A stretch of DNA of 64,000 nt from DAMCZI01 sp032095175 (GCA_032095175.1 DAMCZI010000001.1:1-64000), one strand, 5' to 3'; positions 43,613 to 53,811 are shown, counted from the stretch's first letter. A program made the numbers and translations. Notes: generated by a model not told the origin, from the sequence alone.

Positions 43613-44641
43613 TTGGAAGATATATTGACTCTGCAAATGAAAATAATCCCGGAAATGATTGAGTTGCTGGATAAAAGGTATAGTATATTAAAAAAAATAT
43701 ATTATAGCCAACCTATTGGAAGAAGAGCACTTTCTCAGCAATTAGCTCTTGGTGAAAGAATAGTAAGAACCGAGATAAATTTTCTTAAGGAGCAAGGACT
43801 TATAGACATAAATTCTATAGGTATGATGACGACTGAAGAGGGAGAAAATATACTTGAGCACCTTGAGGAAATGATACACAAGATAAATGGGTTATCAAAT
43901 GTGGAGGAAAAACTCCAAAAATACCTTGGAATATCAAAAATAATAGTTGTTCCAGGAAATTTAGATGAAGATAACACAGTTTTAAAAGAAATAGGAAGAA
44001 TTGCTGCAGGTCATATAAAAAATTTAATAGCCAATAATTCTATAATTGCCCTTACAGGAGGCACTTCTGTAGCTCAGGTGGTAAATAACTTCCCTAGAAT
44101 ATCAAGAGAAAATACACTTGTTGTTCCAGCAAGAGGAGGAATAGGACGGGATGTAGAAACTCAGGCAAGTACCCTTGCATCAAAGCTAGCATCAAGAATA
44201 GGTGGTACACACAAGATTCTACATGTTCCGGACAATTTGAGCTCAGAAGCACTGGAAACAATGATACACGAACCAGATATAAAGGATACACTTGATAGTA
44301 TTTCAAAGGCAGATGTTCTTATATTTGGAATTGGAAGAGCAGATGAGATGTCAAGGAGACGAAGTCATCCTGTAGAACTAACTGAAGAGTTGCTTTCAAA
44401 TGGGGCAGTTGCAGAAGCATTTGGATATTATTTTAATCAAAATGGAGAAATTATATATAAGACGCCAACAATGGGGTTAAGCTTTGGAGATGTATGCAAA
44501 ATAAAAAATATTGTTGCAGTGGCAGGTGGAAAAAATAAAGCTACTGCCATAATAGCAACAAAGTCATTTAATTCTCGTATGACCCTTGTAACCGATGAGG
44601 GTGCAGCAAAGGAAATACTCAGAATAAAAGAACAAAAATAG
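43613..44641 (+). CDS. cggR: Central glycolytic genes regulator CggR
   Basis: 342 aa from the TTG at 43613, 8 bp after AAGGGAG; an in-frame GTG at 43604 overlaps that site and is less likely. N-terminal winged helix (QPIGRRALSQQLALGERIVR) and a C-terminal SorC sugar-binding domain (IALTGGTSVAQVVNNFPRIS, FGIGRADEMSRRRSHP). The SorC family binds fructose-1,6-bisphosphate and is derepressed by it. It should repress its own operon from the site upstream. Confidence 0.92.
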   Translation: MEDILTLQMKIIPEMIELLDKRYSILKKIYYSQPIGRRALSQQLALGERIVRTEINFLKEQGLIDINSIGMMTTEEGENILEHLEEMIHKINGLSNVEEKLQKYLGISKIIVVPGNLDEDNTVLKEIGRIAAGHIKNLIANNSIIALTGGTSVAQVVNNFPRISRENTLVVPARGGIGRDVETQASTLASKLASRIGGTHKILHVPDNLSSEALETMIHEPDIKDTLDSISKADVLIFGIGRADEMSRRRSHPVELTEELLSNGAVAEAFGYYFNQNGEIIYKTPTMGLSFGDVCKIKNIVAVAGGKNKATAIIATKSFNSRMTLVTDEGAAKEILRIKEQK

Positions 44642-44752
44642 TGATTTTTATTTTATTTTATTTTTAGGGTTTTAATCAAGGTGTATTTAAATAATAGTCA
44701 ATATAATAACTTTAAATAAAACAATATACACATAATTTAGGAGGGGTATGTT

Positions 44753-45763
44753 ATGTCAATTAAAGTAGCAATCAATGGATTTGGAAGAATAGGAAGAAAT
44801 GCTTTTAAAATCGCTCAAAAGAGATTAGGAAAGGATGTTGAAATCGTAGCAATTAACGATTTAACAAATACAAATACACTTGCACATCTTTTGAAGTACG
44901 ATTCATGTTTTGGAAAGTTTGAAGGAACAGTTGAAGCTAAGGAAAACTCACTTGTTGTTAATGGCAAGGAAATAAGAATATATGCAGAAAGAGATCCTAA
45001 GAACCTTCCATGGAAGGAACTTGGAGTTGATGTAGTTATTGAATCAACTGGACTTTTCACAAAGAAAGAAAAGGCAATGGCACATATTGAAGCAGGAGCT
45101 AAGAAGGTTGTTATTTCTGCACCTGCAACAGATGAAGATATAACAATAGTTATGGGAGTTAACGAAAAGGACTACGATCCTGCAAAGCATAATATAATAT
45201 CAAATGCATCATGTACAACAAACTGTCTTGCTCCATTTGCAAAGGTTGTTGATGAGAAGTTTGGAATTGTGAAGGGTCTTATGACTACTGTTCATTCATA
45301 TACAAATGACCAGAGAATACTTGACCTTCCTCACAGTGATTTAAGAAGAGCAAGAGCTGCTGCTGAATCAATAATACCAACAACAACAGGAGCTGCAAAG
45401 GCAGTTGCAAGAGTACTTCCACAGTTAAAGGGAAAACTTAATGGATTTGCTTTAAGAGTTCCAACTCCAACAGTTTCAATAACTGACATTGTATTTGAAG
45501 TTAAGAAAGCAACAACTGCTGAAGAAGTAAATGCAGCACTTAAGGAAGCAGCTGAAGGAGAATTAAAGGGAGTACTTGGATACTCAGAGGAACCACTAGT
45601 TTCAATAGACTACAGAGGAGACGAAAGATCATCAATAATTGATGCACTTTCAACAATGGTTATTGAAGGTAACATGGTTAAGGTAGTTTCATGGTATGAC
45701 AATGAATGGGGATATTCAAACAGAATTGTTGACCTTGTAAACTATATTGCAGAAAGAATGTAA
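44753..45763 (+). CDS. gap: Glyceraldehyde-3-phosphate dehydrogenase, glycolytic
   Basis: 336 aa. It has the NAD-type residues: Asp in AINDLTNTNTLAH (residue about 33) and Leu-Pro in RILDLPHSDLRRARAAAES. Catalytic Cys is in SNASCTTNCLAPF. The ribosome site is AGGAGGGG. It is the first metabolic gene in the cggR operon. The protein is clearly different from the GapB-like protein upstream. Confidence 0.96.
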   Translation: MSIKVAINGFGRIGRNAFKIAQKRLGKDVEIVAINDLTNTNTLAHLLKYDSCFGKFEGTVEAKENSLVVNGKEIRIYAERDPKNLPWKELGVDVVIESTGLFTKKEKAMAHIEAGAKKVVISAPATDEDITIVMGVNEKDYDPAKHNIISNASCTTNCLAPFAKVVDEKFGIVKGLMTTVHSYTNDQRILDLPHSDLRRARAAAESIIPTTTGAAKAVARVLPQLKGKLNGFALRVPTPTVSITDIVFEVKKATTAEEVNAALKEAAEGELKGVLGYSEEPLVSIDYRGDERSSIIDALSTMVIEGNMVKVVSWYDNEWGYSNRIVDLVNYIAERM

Positions 45764-45767
45764 TTAA

Positions 45768-45808
45768 AAATGTCCGGTTTTGTAGTGTGGGCTATGAGGC
45801 CGGACATT
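45768..45808 (+). other. Intercistronic hairpin, gap-pgk
   Basis: AATGTCCGG / CCGGACATT form a 9-bp stem over a 22-nt loop; no long T-run follows. It may stabilise or process the gap mRNA rather than end it. Confidence 0.6.
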
Positions 45809-45836
45809 AATTTGATAGTTTTTTGGAGGTGTTGTT

Positions 45837-47024
45837 ATGAATAAGAAAACACTTAAGGACATCGATGTTAAAGGTAAAAGAGTTATAGTTAGATGCGACT
45901 TTAATGTTCCACAGGACAAGGAAGGCAACATAACTGACGATATAAGAATAAGATCAGCATTACCAGCAATAAAATATTTACTTGATAACAACTCAAAGGT
46001 AATTCTTATGTCACACCTTGGAAGACCAAAGGAAGGCTATGATGTAAAATACAGCTTAAAACCTGTAGCAAAAAGACTTTCAGAGCTTCTAGGCAAGGAA
46101 GTAAAGCTTGCAGAGGATAAGGAAGTAGTTGGAGAGAATGCTTTAAAGCTAGCTTCTGAAATGAATTTTGGAGATATACTACTTCTTGAAAACGTAAGAT
46201 TTATAAAGACTGAAACTAAGAATGACCTTGATTTTGCTAAAAAGCTTGCATCACTTGCAGATATATTTGTAAATGACGCATTTGGTACAGCACATAGAGC
46301 TCATTCATCAACAGCAGGTGTAGCACAGTTTATACCAGCAGTTGCAGGATTCTTAATAGAAAAAGAAATAGCAGTTATGGGTAAAGCTCTTGAAAACCCT
46401 GAAAGACCATTTGTTGCAATACTTGGTGGAGCAAAGGTTTCAGATAAGATTGGAGTAATAAACAATCTTTTAGATAAGGTTGATAAGCTTATAATAGGTG
46501 GAGGAATGACATACACATTCCTAAAGGCTCAGGGCTTTGAAATAGGAAATTCTCTTTGCGAAGAGGACAAAATTGATTATGCAAAGGAAATGCTTGAAAA
46601 GGCTAAGGCAAAGAAAGTTGAGATATATCTGCCTGTAGATCATGTAACAGCAAAGGAATTCAAAGCTGATGCAGAAGCTATAACAGTTGAAGGAAACATC
46701 CCAGATGGATATATGGGAATGGATATTGGTCCAAAGACTATAGCAAAGTTTAGCGAGGTTATTTCCGGTGCAAAGACTGTTATATGGAATGGACCTATGG
46801 GAGTTTTTGAAATGCCTGCATTTGCAGTAGGAACAAAATCTGTTGCAGAAGCAATGTCAAAGGTTAATGGAACTACCATAATAGGTGGTGGAGACTCTGC
46901 AGCTGCAGTTGAGCAGCTTGGATTTGCAGATAAAATGACTCATATTTCAACAGGAGGAGGAGCCTCATTGGAATTCCTTGAGGGCCTTGAACTTCCTGGA
47001 ATAGCAGCATTGATGGATAAATAG
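45837..47024 (+). CDS. pgk: Phosphoglycerate kinase
   Basis: 395 aa. Substrate motif VIVRCDFNVPQDKEGNITDD, the hinge region and nucleotide motif GGGDSAAAVEQLG are present. It moves phosphate from 1,3-bisphosphoglycerate to ADP. The ribosome site is TGGAGGTG. Length is typical. Confidence 0.97.
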   Translation: MNKKTLKDIDVKGKRVIVRCDFNVPQDKEGNITDDIRIRSALPAIKYLLDNNSKVILMSHLGRPKEGYDVKYSLKPVAKRLSELLGKEVKLAEDKEVVGENALKLASEMNFGDILLLENVRFIKTETKNDLDFAKKLASLADIFVNDAFGTAHRAHSSTAGVAQFIPAVAGFLIEKEIAVMGKALENPERPFVAILGGAKVSDKIGVINNLLDKVDKLIIGGGMTYTFLKAQGFEIGNSLCEEDKIDYAKEMLEKAKAKKVEIYLPVDHVTAKEFKADAEAITVEGNIPDGYMGMDIGPKTIAKFSEVISGAKTVIWNGPMGVFEMPAFAVGTKSVAEAMSKVNGTTIIGGGDSAAAVEQLGFADKMTHISTGGGASLEFLEGLELPGIAALMDK

Positions 47025-47130
47025 ACCTTAGCTTCTTATAGACGTCATAATATGATACAATATATTTCAGCAACATTAAGTATCTTATTTTTAAAAGATG
47101 TCTTATTTGCTGAAAGGGAGGTAAGTAATA

Positions 47131-47877
47131 ATGAGAAAACCAATAATAGCTGGAAACTGGAAGATGAATAAAACTGCAAAGGAAGCAGCAAAATTCATAT
47201 TAGAGCTTAAGGATAAGGTAAAGGATACTAACTGCGAAGTAATAGTATGTCCTACTTTTACATCTCTTGCGCAGGTTATAACACTTGTTGAGAATACAAA
47301 TATAAAGGTTGGTGCTCAGAATATGTACTTTGAAGAAAGTGGTGCATATACTGGAGAGGTATCACCTGTAATGCTTAAGGATTTAGGTGTAGAATATGTA
47401 ATACTTGGGCATAGTGAAAGAAGACAGTATTTTAAAGAAGACGATGAACTAATTAACAAGAAGGTAAAGGCATCCTTCATACATGGTTTAATTCCAATTC
47501 TTTGTGTAGGTGAAACACTAGAACAGAGAGAAGCGGGAAAAACTCATGAGATTGTTAAAACTCAAATAGAGAAGGATCTTGAAGATATAGGAGAAGAAAA
47601 TGTATCCAGCATGGTTATAGCTTATGAACCAATCTGGGCTATAGGAACTGGAAAAACAGCTACTGCTCAAGATGCTAATGAAGTAATCATGTATATAAGA
47701 GATGCTGTAAGAGGCATGTATGGAGATAAAGCCGCTGACAGTGTAAGAATACAGTATGGTGGAAGTGTAAAAGCATCAACAATAAAGGAACAGATGGCTC
47801 AAAGCGATATAGATGGTGCTCTTGTAGGAGGAGCAAGCTTAAATCCAGAGGAATTTGCAGCAATAGTAAACTTTTAA
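47131..47877 (+). CDS. tpiA: Triosephosphate isomerase
   Basis: 248 aa. The catalytic Lys is in AGNWKMNKT, the His in ILGHSERRQYF, and the Glu in AYEPIWAIGTGKTA. It interconverts glyceraldehyde-3-phosphate and dihydroxyacetone phosphate. It follows pgk by 106 bp, with GGGAGG upstream. Confidence 0.97.
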   Translation: MRKPIIAGNWKMNKTAKEAAKFILELKDKVKDTNCEVIVCPTFTSLAQVITLVENTNIKVGAQNMYFEESGAYTGEVSPVMLKDLGVEYVILGHSERRQYFKEDDELINKKVKASFIHGLIPILCVGETLEQREAGKTHEIVKTQIEKDLEDIGEENVSSMVIAYEPIWAIGTGKTATAQDANEVIMYIRDAVRGMYGDKAADSVRIQYGGSVKASTIKEQMAQSDIDGALVGGASLNPEEFAAIVNF

Positions 47878-47911
47878 TGTGAAACTTGAAATTCTATTAC
47901 ATTATATTTTA

Positions 47912-47952
47912 GCAAACAACCGGTGACTATTGTTTACGGGTTGTTTGCTGCA
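47912..47952 (+). other. Intercistronic hairpin, tpiA-gpmI
   Basis: AGCAAACAACC / GGGTTGTTTGCT form an 11-bp stem; the following sequence is A-rich, not a T-run, so read-through to gpmI is likely. Confidence 0.6.
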
Positions 47953-48035
47953 ATAAAAAGCAGAATATTAACAAATATATATGTAAATAACATAGAAATT
48001 TTAGGCTGTTGTTTTAGTGATAGAGGAGGAGTAAA

Positions 48036-49568
48036 ATGGGCAGAAAGCTAAATATGCTTATCATTCTTGACGGATGGGGAATAAATGAAAACAAAGAAGG
48101 TAATGCAGTAAAAGCAGCAAATACACCGAATTTTAATAAATGTTGGAATACCTACCCTCATACAAGATTAAGTGCCAGTGGCCTTGATGTTGGTCTCCCA
48201 AGGGGACAAATGGGAAATTCCGAGGTAGGTCATTTAAATATTGGAGCAGGACGAATAATATATCAAGAATTAACAAGAATAAATAAGGAAATAGAAGAAG
48301 GTAGATTTTTTAATCATACTGCTTTCTTAAAAGCTATTGAAAATGCTAAGGAAAAGAACAGCAGCCTTCATCTAATGGGATTGCTATCTGATGGTGGAGT
48401 TCACAGCCACATAGAACATGTTGAAGCCCTTATAAAGCTTTGTAAGGAAAAGGGACTAAAGGATGTATATGTACACGCATTTCTTGATGGTCGTGATGTT
48501 CCACCGGAATCAGCTCTTGAATATGTAACTAGACTTGAAGAATACATGGAAAAGGTTGGAGTAGGAAAAATAGCAACAATAGGCGGAAGATACTATGGCA
48601 TGGATAGAGATAAGAGATGGGAAAGAGTAGAGCTTGCCTATAATGCCATGGTAAAGGGTGAAGGGGAAATAGCTCACAGTGCAGTTGAGACAATCAAAGC
48701 ATCCTACAAAGAAAACAGGACAGATGAGTTTATTCTGCCTACAGTAATAGTTAGGGATGATAAGCCAACAGCTGTTATTAAGGAAAATGATTCTGTAATA
48801 TTCTTCAACTTTAGACCAGACAGAGCAAGACAGATTACACGTTCCTTAGTTGATGTTAATTTCGATGGATTTAAAAGAAATTACTTCCCTCTACACTTTG
48901 TATGTATGACTCAATATGATAAAACCATTGAAAATGTAGATATAGTTTACAAACCTCAAAGTTATGAGAACACACTTGGAGAATATATAAGCAAGCTTGG
49001 GTTAAAGCAATTAAGAATAGCTGAAACCGAAAAGTATGCTCATGTTACATTCTTTTTCAATGGTGGAGTGGAAGCACCTAACAAGGAAGAGGAAAGAATA
49101 CTAATTCCTTCTCCAAAGGTTGCAACATATGATCTTCAGCCTGAGATGAGTGCTAACCTTGTAAAGGAAAGAGTAATCGAAGAAATAGACAAAGATATTT
49201 ATGATATTATAATATTAAATTTTGCCAATGCTGACATGGTAGGACATACAGGTAACCTTGATGCAGCAAGGAAGGCAATCGAAACAGTTGATAAATGTCT
49301 TGGCGAAATTGTTGATAGGGTTCTTAAAAAAGAGGGAGCAGTTTATGTAACTGCTGATCATGGCAATGCAGAACAGATGATTGACTATAAAACAGGAGAG
49401 CCATTTACAGCACATACTACAAATCTTGTACCATTTATCACCATAGGAAATGGTGATATAGAGCTAGAAGATGGAGGAAGATTATGTGATATTGCTCCTA
49501 CAATATTAGATTTTATGGGAATAGAAATCCCAGAACAAATGACAGGAAAATCCTTGAAGATAAAATAA
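48036..49568 (+). CDS. gpmI: Phosphoglycerate mutase, cofactor-independent
   Basis: 510 aa. Metal motif ILDGWGINENKEG, catalytic Ser in MGNSEVGHLNIGAGR (about residue 62), and further metal ligands in NFANADMVGHTG and TADHGNAEQM. Mn2+-dependent interconversion of 3- and 2-phosphoglycerate, the type used in spore formers. The start is preceded by AGAGGAGGAG. Confidence 0.97.
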   Translation: MGRKLNMLIILDGWGINENKEGNAVKAANTPNFNKCWNTYPHTRLSASGLDVGLPRGQMGNSEVGHLNIGAGRIIYQELTRINKEIEEGRFFNHTAFLKAIENAKEKNSSLHLMGLLSDGGVHSHIEHVEALIKLCKEKGLKDVYVHAFLDGRDVPPESALEYVTRLEEYMEKVGVGKIATIGGRYYGMDRDKRWERVELAYNAMVKGEGEIAHSAVETIKASYKENRTDEFILPTVIVRDDKPTAVIKENDSVIFFNFRPDRARQITRSLVDVNFDGFKRNYFPLHFVCMTQYDKTIENVDIVYKPQSYENTLGEYISKLGLKQLRIAETEKYAHVTFFFNGGVEAPNKEEERILIPSPKVATYDLQPEMSANLVKERVIEEIDKDIYDIIILNFANADMVGHTGNLDAARKAIETVDKCLGEIVDRVLKKEGAVYVTADHGNAEQMIDYKTGEPFTAHTTNLVPFITIGNGDIELEDGGRLCDIAPTILDFMGIEIPEQMTGKSLKIK

Positions 49569-49589
49569 ATATTGAAAGGGGTTTATGTT

Positions 49590-50888
49590 ATGAAAAACTA
49601 TATTGAAATTATTGATGTATTAGGAAGAGAAGTGCTAGACTCAAGAGGCAATCCAACAGTTGAAGTAGAAGTAGAATTAGAAGATGGAGTAGTAGGAAGA
49701 GCAATAGTTCCATCAGGTGCTTCTACAGGAGCATTTGAAGCAGTTGAACTAAGAGATGGTGATAAATCAAGGTATCTTGGTAAGGGAGTTTTAACTGCAG
49801 TAGACAATGTTAACTCAATGATAGCTCCCGAATTAATTGGAATGAATGCCCTTGATCAAACTCTTATTGATAAAGTTTTAATTGAGCTTGATGGAACAGA
49901 GAACAAGGGTAAGCTTGGGGCAAATGCAATACTTGGAGCTTCACTTGCAGTAGCAAGGGCAGTAGCAGAATCTATGGGACTTCCACTTTACCAATACATT
50001 GGAGGAGTTAATGCAAAGGCTCTGCCTGTTCCAATGATGAATATCTTAAATGGTGGAAAGCATGCAGACAACAACGTTGATATACAGGAATTTATGATAA
50101 TGCCTGTTGGAGCAGAAAACTTCAGAGAAGCACTAAGAATGTGTGCAGAGGTTTATCATTCATTAAGAAAAACCCTAATTGCAAAGGGATATAACACAGC
50201 AATAGGTGATGAAGGTGGATTTGCTCCTAACCTAAAGTCAAATGAAGAAGCTATACAGGTTATAATAGAAGCAGTTGAACAAGCAGGCTACAAGCCAGGA
50301 GAACAGGTTAGAATTGCTATAGATGCAGCAGCTACAGAATTATACAAGGAAGATGGAAAGTACCATCTTGAAGGAGAAGGAAAGGTTCTTACTCCACAAG
50401 AAATGGTTGATTTCTGGGCAAACCTTGCAGATAAGTACCCAATTATATCATTAGAAGATGGACTTTCAGAAGAAGATTGGGATGGATGGAAGCTATTAAC
50501 TGAAAAGCTTGGAAAGAAGATTCAGCTTGTTGGTGACGATTTATTTGTTACAAACACAAAGAGGCTTTCAAAGGGTATAAAGCTTGGAGTTGCAAACTCA
50601 ATACTTATAAAGCTTAACCAGATAGGAACTCTTACAGAGACTATTGAAGCTATACAAATGGCTGAAAGAGCAGGATATACAGCAGTTGTATCACATCGTT
50701 CAGGTGAAAGTGAAGATACTACAATAGCAGATCTTGTTGTGGCAATGAATGCTGGACAGATAAAGACAGGTGCTCCTGCAAGAACTGATAGAGTTGCAAA
50801 ATACAATCAGCTTTTAAGAATAGAGGAAGAGCTTGGAGAAGTATCAGAGTACCCAGGAATAGAAGCTTTCTATAACGTATATAAGTAG
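49590..50888 (+). CDS. eno: Enolase
   Basis: 432 aa from the ATG at 49590; an in-frame ATG at 49572 overlaps the AAAGGGG ribosome site. Motifs: SGASTGAFEAVELRDGD, NGGKHADNNVDIQEFMI, signature ILIKLNQIGTLTET and SHRSGESEDTTIAD. It dehydrates 2-phosphoglycerate to phosphoenolpyruvate. It is the last gene of the glycolytic operon. Confidence 0.97.
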   Translation: MKNYIEIIDVLGREVLDSRGNPTVEVEVELEDGVVGRAIVPSGASTGAFEAVELRDGDKSRYLGKGVLTAVDNVNSMIAPELIGMNALDQTLIDKVLIELDGTENKGKLGANAILGASLAVARAVAESMGLPLYQYIGGVNAKALPVPMMNILNGGKHADNNVDIQEFMIMPVGAENFREALRMCAEVYHSLRKTLIAKGYNTAIGDEGGFAPNLKSNEEAIQVIIEAVEQAGYKPGEQVRIAIDAAATELYKEDGKYHLEGEGKVLTPQEMVDFWANLADKYPIISLEDGLSEEDWDGWKLLTEKLGKKIQLVGDDLFVTNTKRLSKGIKLGVANSILIKLNQIGTLTETIEAIQMAERAGYTAVVSHRSGESEDTTIADLVVAMNAGQIKTGAPARTDRVAKYNQLLRIEEELGEVSEYPGIEAFYNVYK

Positions 50889-50919
50889 TGTTTAGAAAAT
50901 CTAAATATGGTAAAAATAT

Positions 50920-50951
50920 ATAGAGGAAAAACCTCTATATATTTTTTTCTG
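50920..50951 (+). terminator. Terminator of the glycolytic operon
   Basis: ATATATAGAGG-AAAAA-CCTCTATATAT followed by TTTTTTCT. The rest of the gap to 51189 contains no ORF or structure that I can see. Confidence 0.88.
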
Positions 50952-51189
50952 ATTTGAATGTTATATATATTGCATTAAAATTTTTATAATGCTCATAGAA
51001 AAAGTATGTAAAAATATACGAAGCAAAAAGTAGTTTAGGTACATTATAATGGCAATTTTGAAACTGATATTATAATATGCTTGAATTTACGGAAAATTAC
51101 AAATAATACAGTTGATATTGTAATTAGCCCTTTTATATGATAAAATATGAAATTATGAATGTTATTATTAAAAGTAGGGAGGTAGTAAA

Positions 51190-51429
51190 ATGGCAAAGAC
51201 AGTCATTACGATACTTCATATTATTATATCACTATTCGTAATCGTTTCTGTTTTAGCACAGCCTGCAAAGGTTCAGGGACTTACATCAGTTATTTCTGGT
51301 GGAGCAGAAACCTTTTTTGGCAGAAATAAAGCTAGAACATGGGAGGGCAAGCTTGAAAAACTTACAACTATAGCAATGGTTTTATTCGTAATAACATCAG
51401 TGCTTCTTGTATATTTTTCAAATAAATAA
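51190..51429 (+). CDS. secG: Preprotein translocase subunit SecG
   Basis: 79 aa with two membrane helices and the SecG signature GGAETFFGRNKARTWEGKLEKL between them. Part of SecYEG. The conserved clostridial order eno-secG-rnr-smpB-ssrA is kept, with hppA and an HD gene inserted between secG and rnr. Confidence 0.95.
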   Translation: MAKTVITILHIIISLFVIVSVLAQPAKVQGLTSVISGGAETFFGRNKARTWEGKLEKLTTIAMVLFVITSVLLVYFSNK

Positions 51430-51458
51430 TTTAATAATGAAGGGGGACCATCAAAAGA

Positions 51459-53495
51459 ATGAGTAACGTCACTTTAAGCAGCTGGGTATATTATATTGTT
51501 CCCCTGGCTGGTGTTTTAGGCTTGATATTTGCACTTTATCTAGCCGGGAAGATATCTAAACAAGACCCTGGTACAGAAAGGATGCAGGAGATTTCTGCAT
51601 ACATACATGAAGGTGCAATGGCTTTTCTAGGAAGAGAGTATAGAATTCTCTCAGTATTTATCGTCGTAGTATTTATCGTATTAGGTATTTTTATCGGTTG
51701 GCTTACTGCTATCTGCTTTGTAGTTGGTGCAGTATTCTCAATCCTTGCAGGCTTCTTTGGAATGCAGGTTGCAACAAAGGCTAACGTTAGAACTGCTAAC
51801 GCTGCAAGACATGGACAGAACAAAGCTCTTGAAATCGCCTTTTCAGGTGGTGCAGTTATGGGTATGTCCGTTGTTGGACTAGGATTACTTGGAGTAGGTT
51901 TGTTATACATCATTTTTAAGGATCCTAACATAGTAACAGGCTTTGGACTTGGAGCCAGCTCAATTGCATTATTTGCACGTGTTGGCGGTGGTATTTATAC
52001 TAAAGCAGCAGATGTTGGAGCTGACCTTGTAGGAAAGGTTGAGGCTGGAATACCAGAAGACGATCCAAGAAACCCTGCAGTTATCGCTGATAACGTTGGA
52101 GACAACGTTGGAGACGTTGCTGGTATGGGTGCAGACCTTTTTGAATCATATGTTGGTTCAATTATTTCAACACTTACATTAGGAGCAGTTATTTTTAATA
52201 AGCAAGAAGGAATTATATTCCCATTAATATTAGCTGCAGTAGGAGTTGTTGCATCAATTATAGGTTCACTTTTTGTTAGGGGAGATGAAAATTCAAACCC
52301 ACAAAAGGCATTAAAGAATGGAACCTATGTAAGTAGTATAATAGTTGTTGTAGCTGCAGGTGTTTTCAGTAATATGATATTTAGGGATTTAAAAGCATTT
52401 TGGGCTATAACAGCAGGACTTATAGTTGGAATGATTATAGGACAGTTAACTGAAATGTATACATCAAGCGATTATAAGCATGTTAAGAAGATAGCTGATC
52501 AGTCAGAGACAGGACCTGCTACAACAGTAATATCAGGATTGGCAGTAGGTATGTACTCTACAGTGCTTCCTATAATATTTATTGCTATCGCAATATTACT
52601 TGCATTCTTTATAATGGGTGGAAGGACTAACGCTCTTATGGGGCTTTACGGTATTTCACTTGCAGCAGTAGGAATGCTTTCAACAACTGGTATGACAGTT
52701 GCTGTTGATGCATATGGGCCAATTGCAGATAATGCAGGTGGTATAGCAGAAATGGCAGAACTTCCAAAGGAAGTTAGAAAGATAACAGATAAGCTTGACT
52801 CAGTAGGAAACACAACAGCAGCTATAGGTAAGGGATTTGCAATAGGTTCAGCTGCATTAACAGCACTTGCACTATTTGCATCCTATTCACAAGCTGTTCA
52901 ACTTAAGACCATAGATCTTTTGAATCCAGTAACTCTTGTTGGAGTTCTACTTGGTGGAGTTCTTCCATACTTCTTTGCGGCACTTACTATGGAAGCTGTT
53001 GGTAAGGCTGCTAACAAGATGATTGAAGAAGTTAGAAGCCAGTTTAAGAACATGCCAGGAATTATGGAAGGAAAGACTAAGCCTGATTACAAGAAGTGTG
53101 TTGATATTTCAACATCAGCAGCGCTTAGAGAAATGATTCTTCCAGGAGTTCTAGCAGTTGTAGTTCCAATAGTTATTGGAATAGTTCTTGGACCAGAAGC
53201 CCTTGGAGGACTTGTGGCAGGAGCTGTTGTTTCAGGAGTACTTGTTGCTATATACATGGCTAACGCAGGTGGTGCATGGGATAATGCAAAGAAGTACATC
53301 GAAACTGGAGAACATGGTGGAAAAGGAAGCCTTGCACATAAGGCTGCAGTTGTTGGCGATACAGTTGGTGATCCATTTAAGGATACAGCTGGACCAGCAA
53401 TGAATATATTAATAAAGCTAATGACAATAGTTTCACTAGTATTTGCTCCATTGTTCCTAAAGGTTGGAGGAATACTTATAAAGTTCATAAAGTAA
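51459..53495 (+). CDS. hppA: Membrane-bound ion-pumping pyrophosphatase (K+-dependent type)
   Basis: 678 aa with about 16 membrane segments. The PPi-binding motif is DVGADLVGKVEAGIPEDDPRNP (about residue 184, written here in parts: DVGADLVGKVE and GIPEDDPRNP), followed by ADNVGDNVGDVAGMGADLFE. The K+ site reads GNTTAAIGKG: Ala at the position that is Lys in K+-independent enzymes. So it should need K+ and probably pumps Na+ (or Na+ and H+). It recovers energy from PPi. Confidence 0.94.
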   Translation: MSNVTLSSWVYYIVPLAGVLGLIFALYLAGKISKQDPGTERMQEISAYIHEGAMAFLGREYRILSVFIVVVFIVLGIFIGWLTAICFVVGAVFSILAGFFGMQVATKANVRTANAARHGQNKALEIAFSGGAVMGMSVVGLGLLGVGLLYIIFKDPNIVTGFGLGASSIALFARVGGGIYTKAADVGADLVGKVEAGIPEDDPRNPAVIADNVGDNVGDVAGMGADLFESYVGSIISTLTLGAVIFNKQEGIIFPLILAAVGVVASIIGSLFVRGDENSNPQKALKNGTYVSSIIVVVAAGVFSNMIFRDLKAFWAITAGLIVGMIIGQLTEMYTSSDYKHVKKIADQSETGPATTVISGLAVGMYSTVLPIIFIAIAILLAFFIMGGRTNALMGLYGISLAAVGMLSTTGMTVAVDAYGPIADNAGGIAEMAELPKEVRKITDKLDSVGNTTAAIGKGFAIGSAALTALALFASYSQAVQLKTIDLLNPVTLVGVLLGGVLPYFFAALTMEAVGKAANKMIEEVRSQFKNMPGIMEGKTKPDYKKCVDISTSAALREMILPGVLAVVVPIVIGIVLGPEALGGLVAGAVVSGVLVAIYMANAGGAWDNAKKYIETGEHGGKGSLAHKAAVVGDTVGDPFKDTAGPAMNILIKLMTIVSLVFAPLFLKVGGILIKFIK

Positions 53496-53501
53496 TCTAT
53501 T

Positions 53502-53530
53502 AGGGGTCTGTTTTAACAGACCCCTTTAGT
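53502..53530 (+). terminator. Terminator of hppA
   Basis: AGGGGTCTG-TTTTAA-CAGACCCCT followed by TTAG; it runs directly into the left end of a MITE copy. Confidence 0.85.
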
Positions 53531-53689
53531 CGTATTAAAGGAAATAACAAGTCAATATTTTGGTCTATTTTGTGTCATACTTCGGCAATGGAAGCTCAAG
53601 TTAGCCCAACTAGCTTGAGCTTCCATTGCCTCGTCTGACGCAAAATATCCTCAAAATCTTTAACTTGTTATTTCCTTTAATATGCCTTA
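53526..53689. mobile_element. MITE-like element, family A, full copy 2
   Basis: About 164 bp. Left end TTAGTCGTATTAAAGGAAAT, right end CCTTTAATATGCCTTA. The interior matches copy 3 almost base for base and copy 1 in reverse orientation. The centre GGAAGCTCAAGTTAG pairs with CTAGCTTGAGCTTCC. No ORF. Confidence 0.88.
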
Positions 53690-53811
53690 GTATTTTTTGA
53701 CAAGAATAAATTTTTGAATTATATTTAAATAATAATCCAACTGAAATGGAATTAGCTAATTATAGAAATTATTTTAAAAAAATGACTATAAATAAGCTAT
53801 GGAGGGATACT

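Noticed and set aside
47912..47952. Terminator splitting the glycolytic operon at tpiA-gpmI
   Set aside because: The stem is good but the sequence after it is A-rich, without a U-run.
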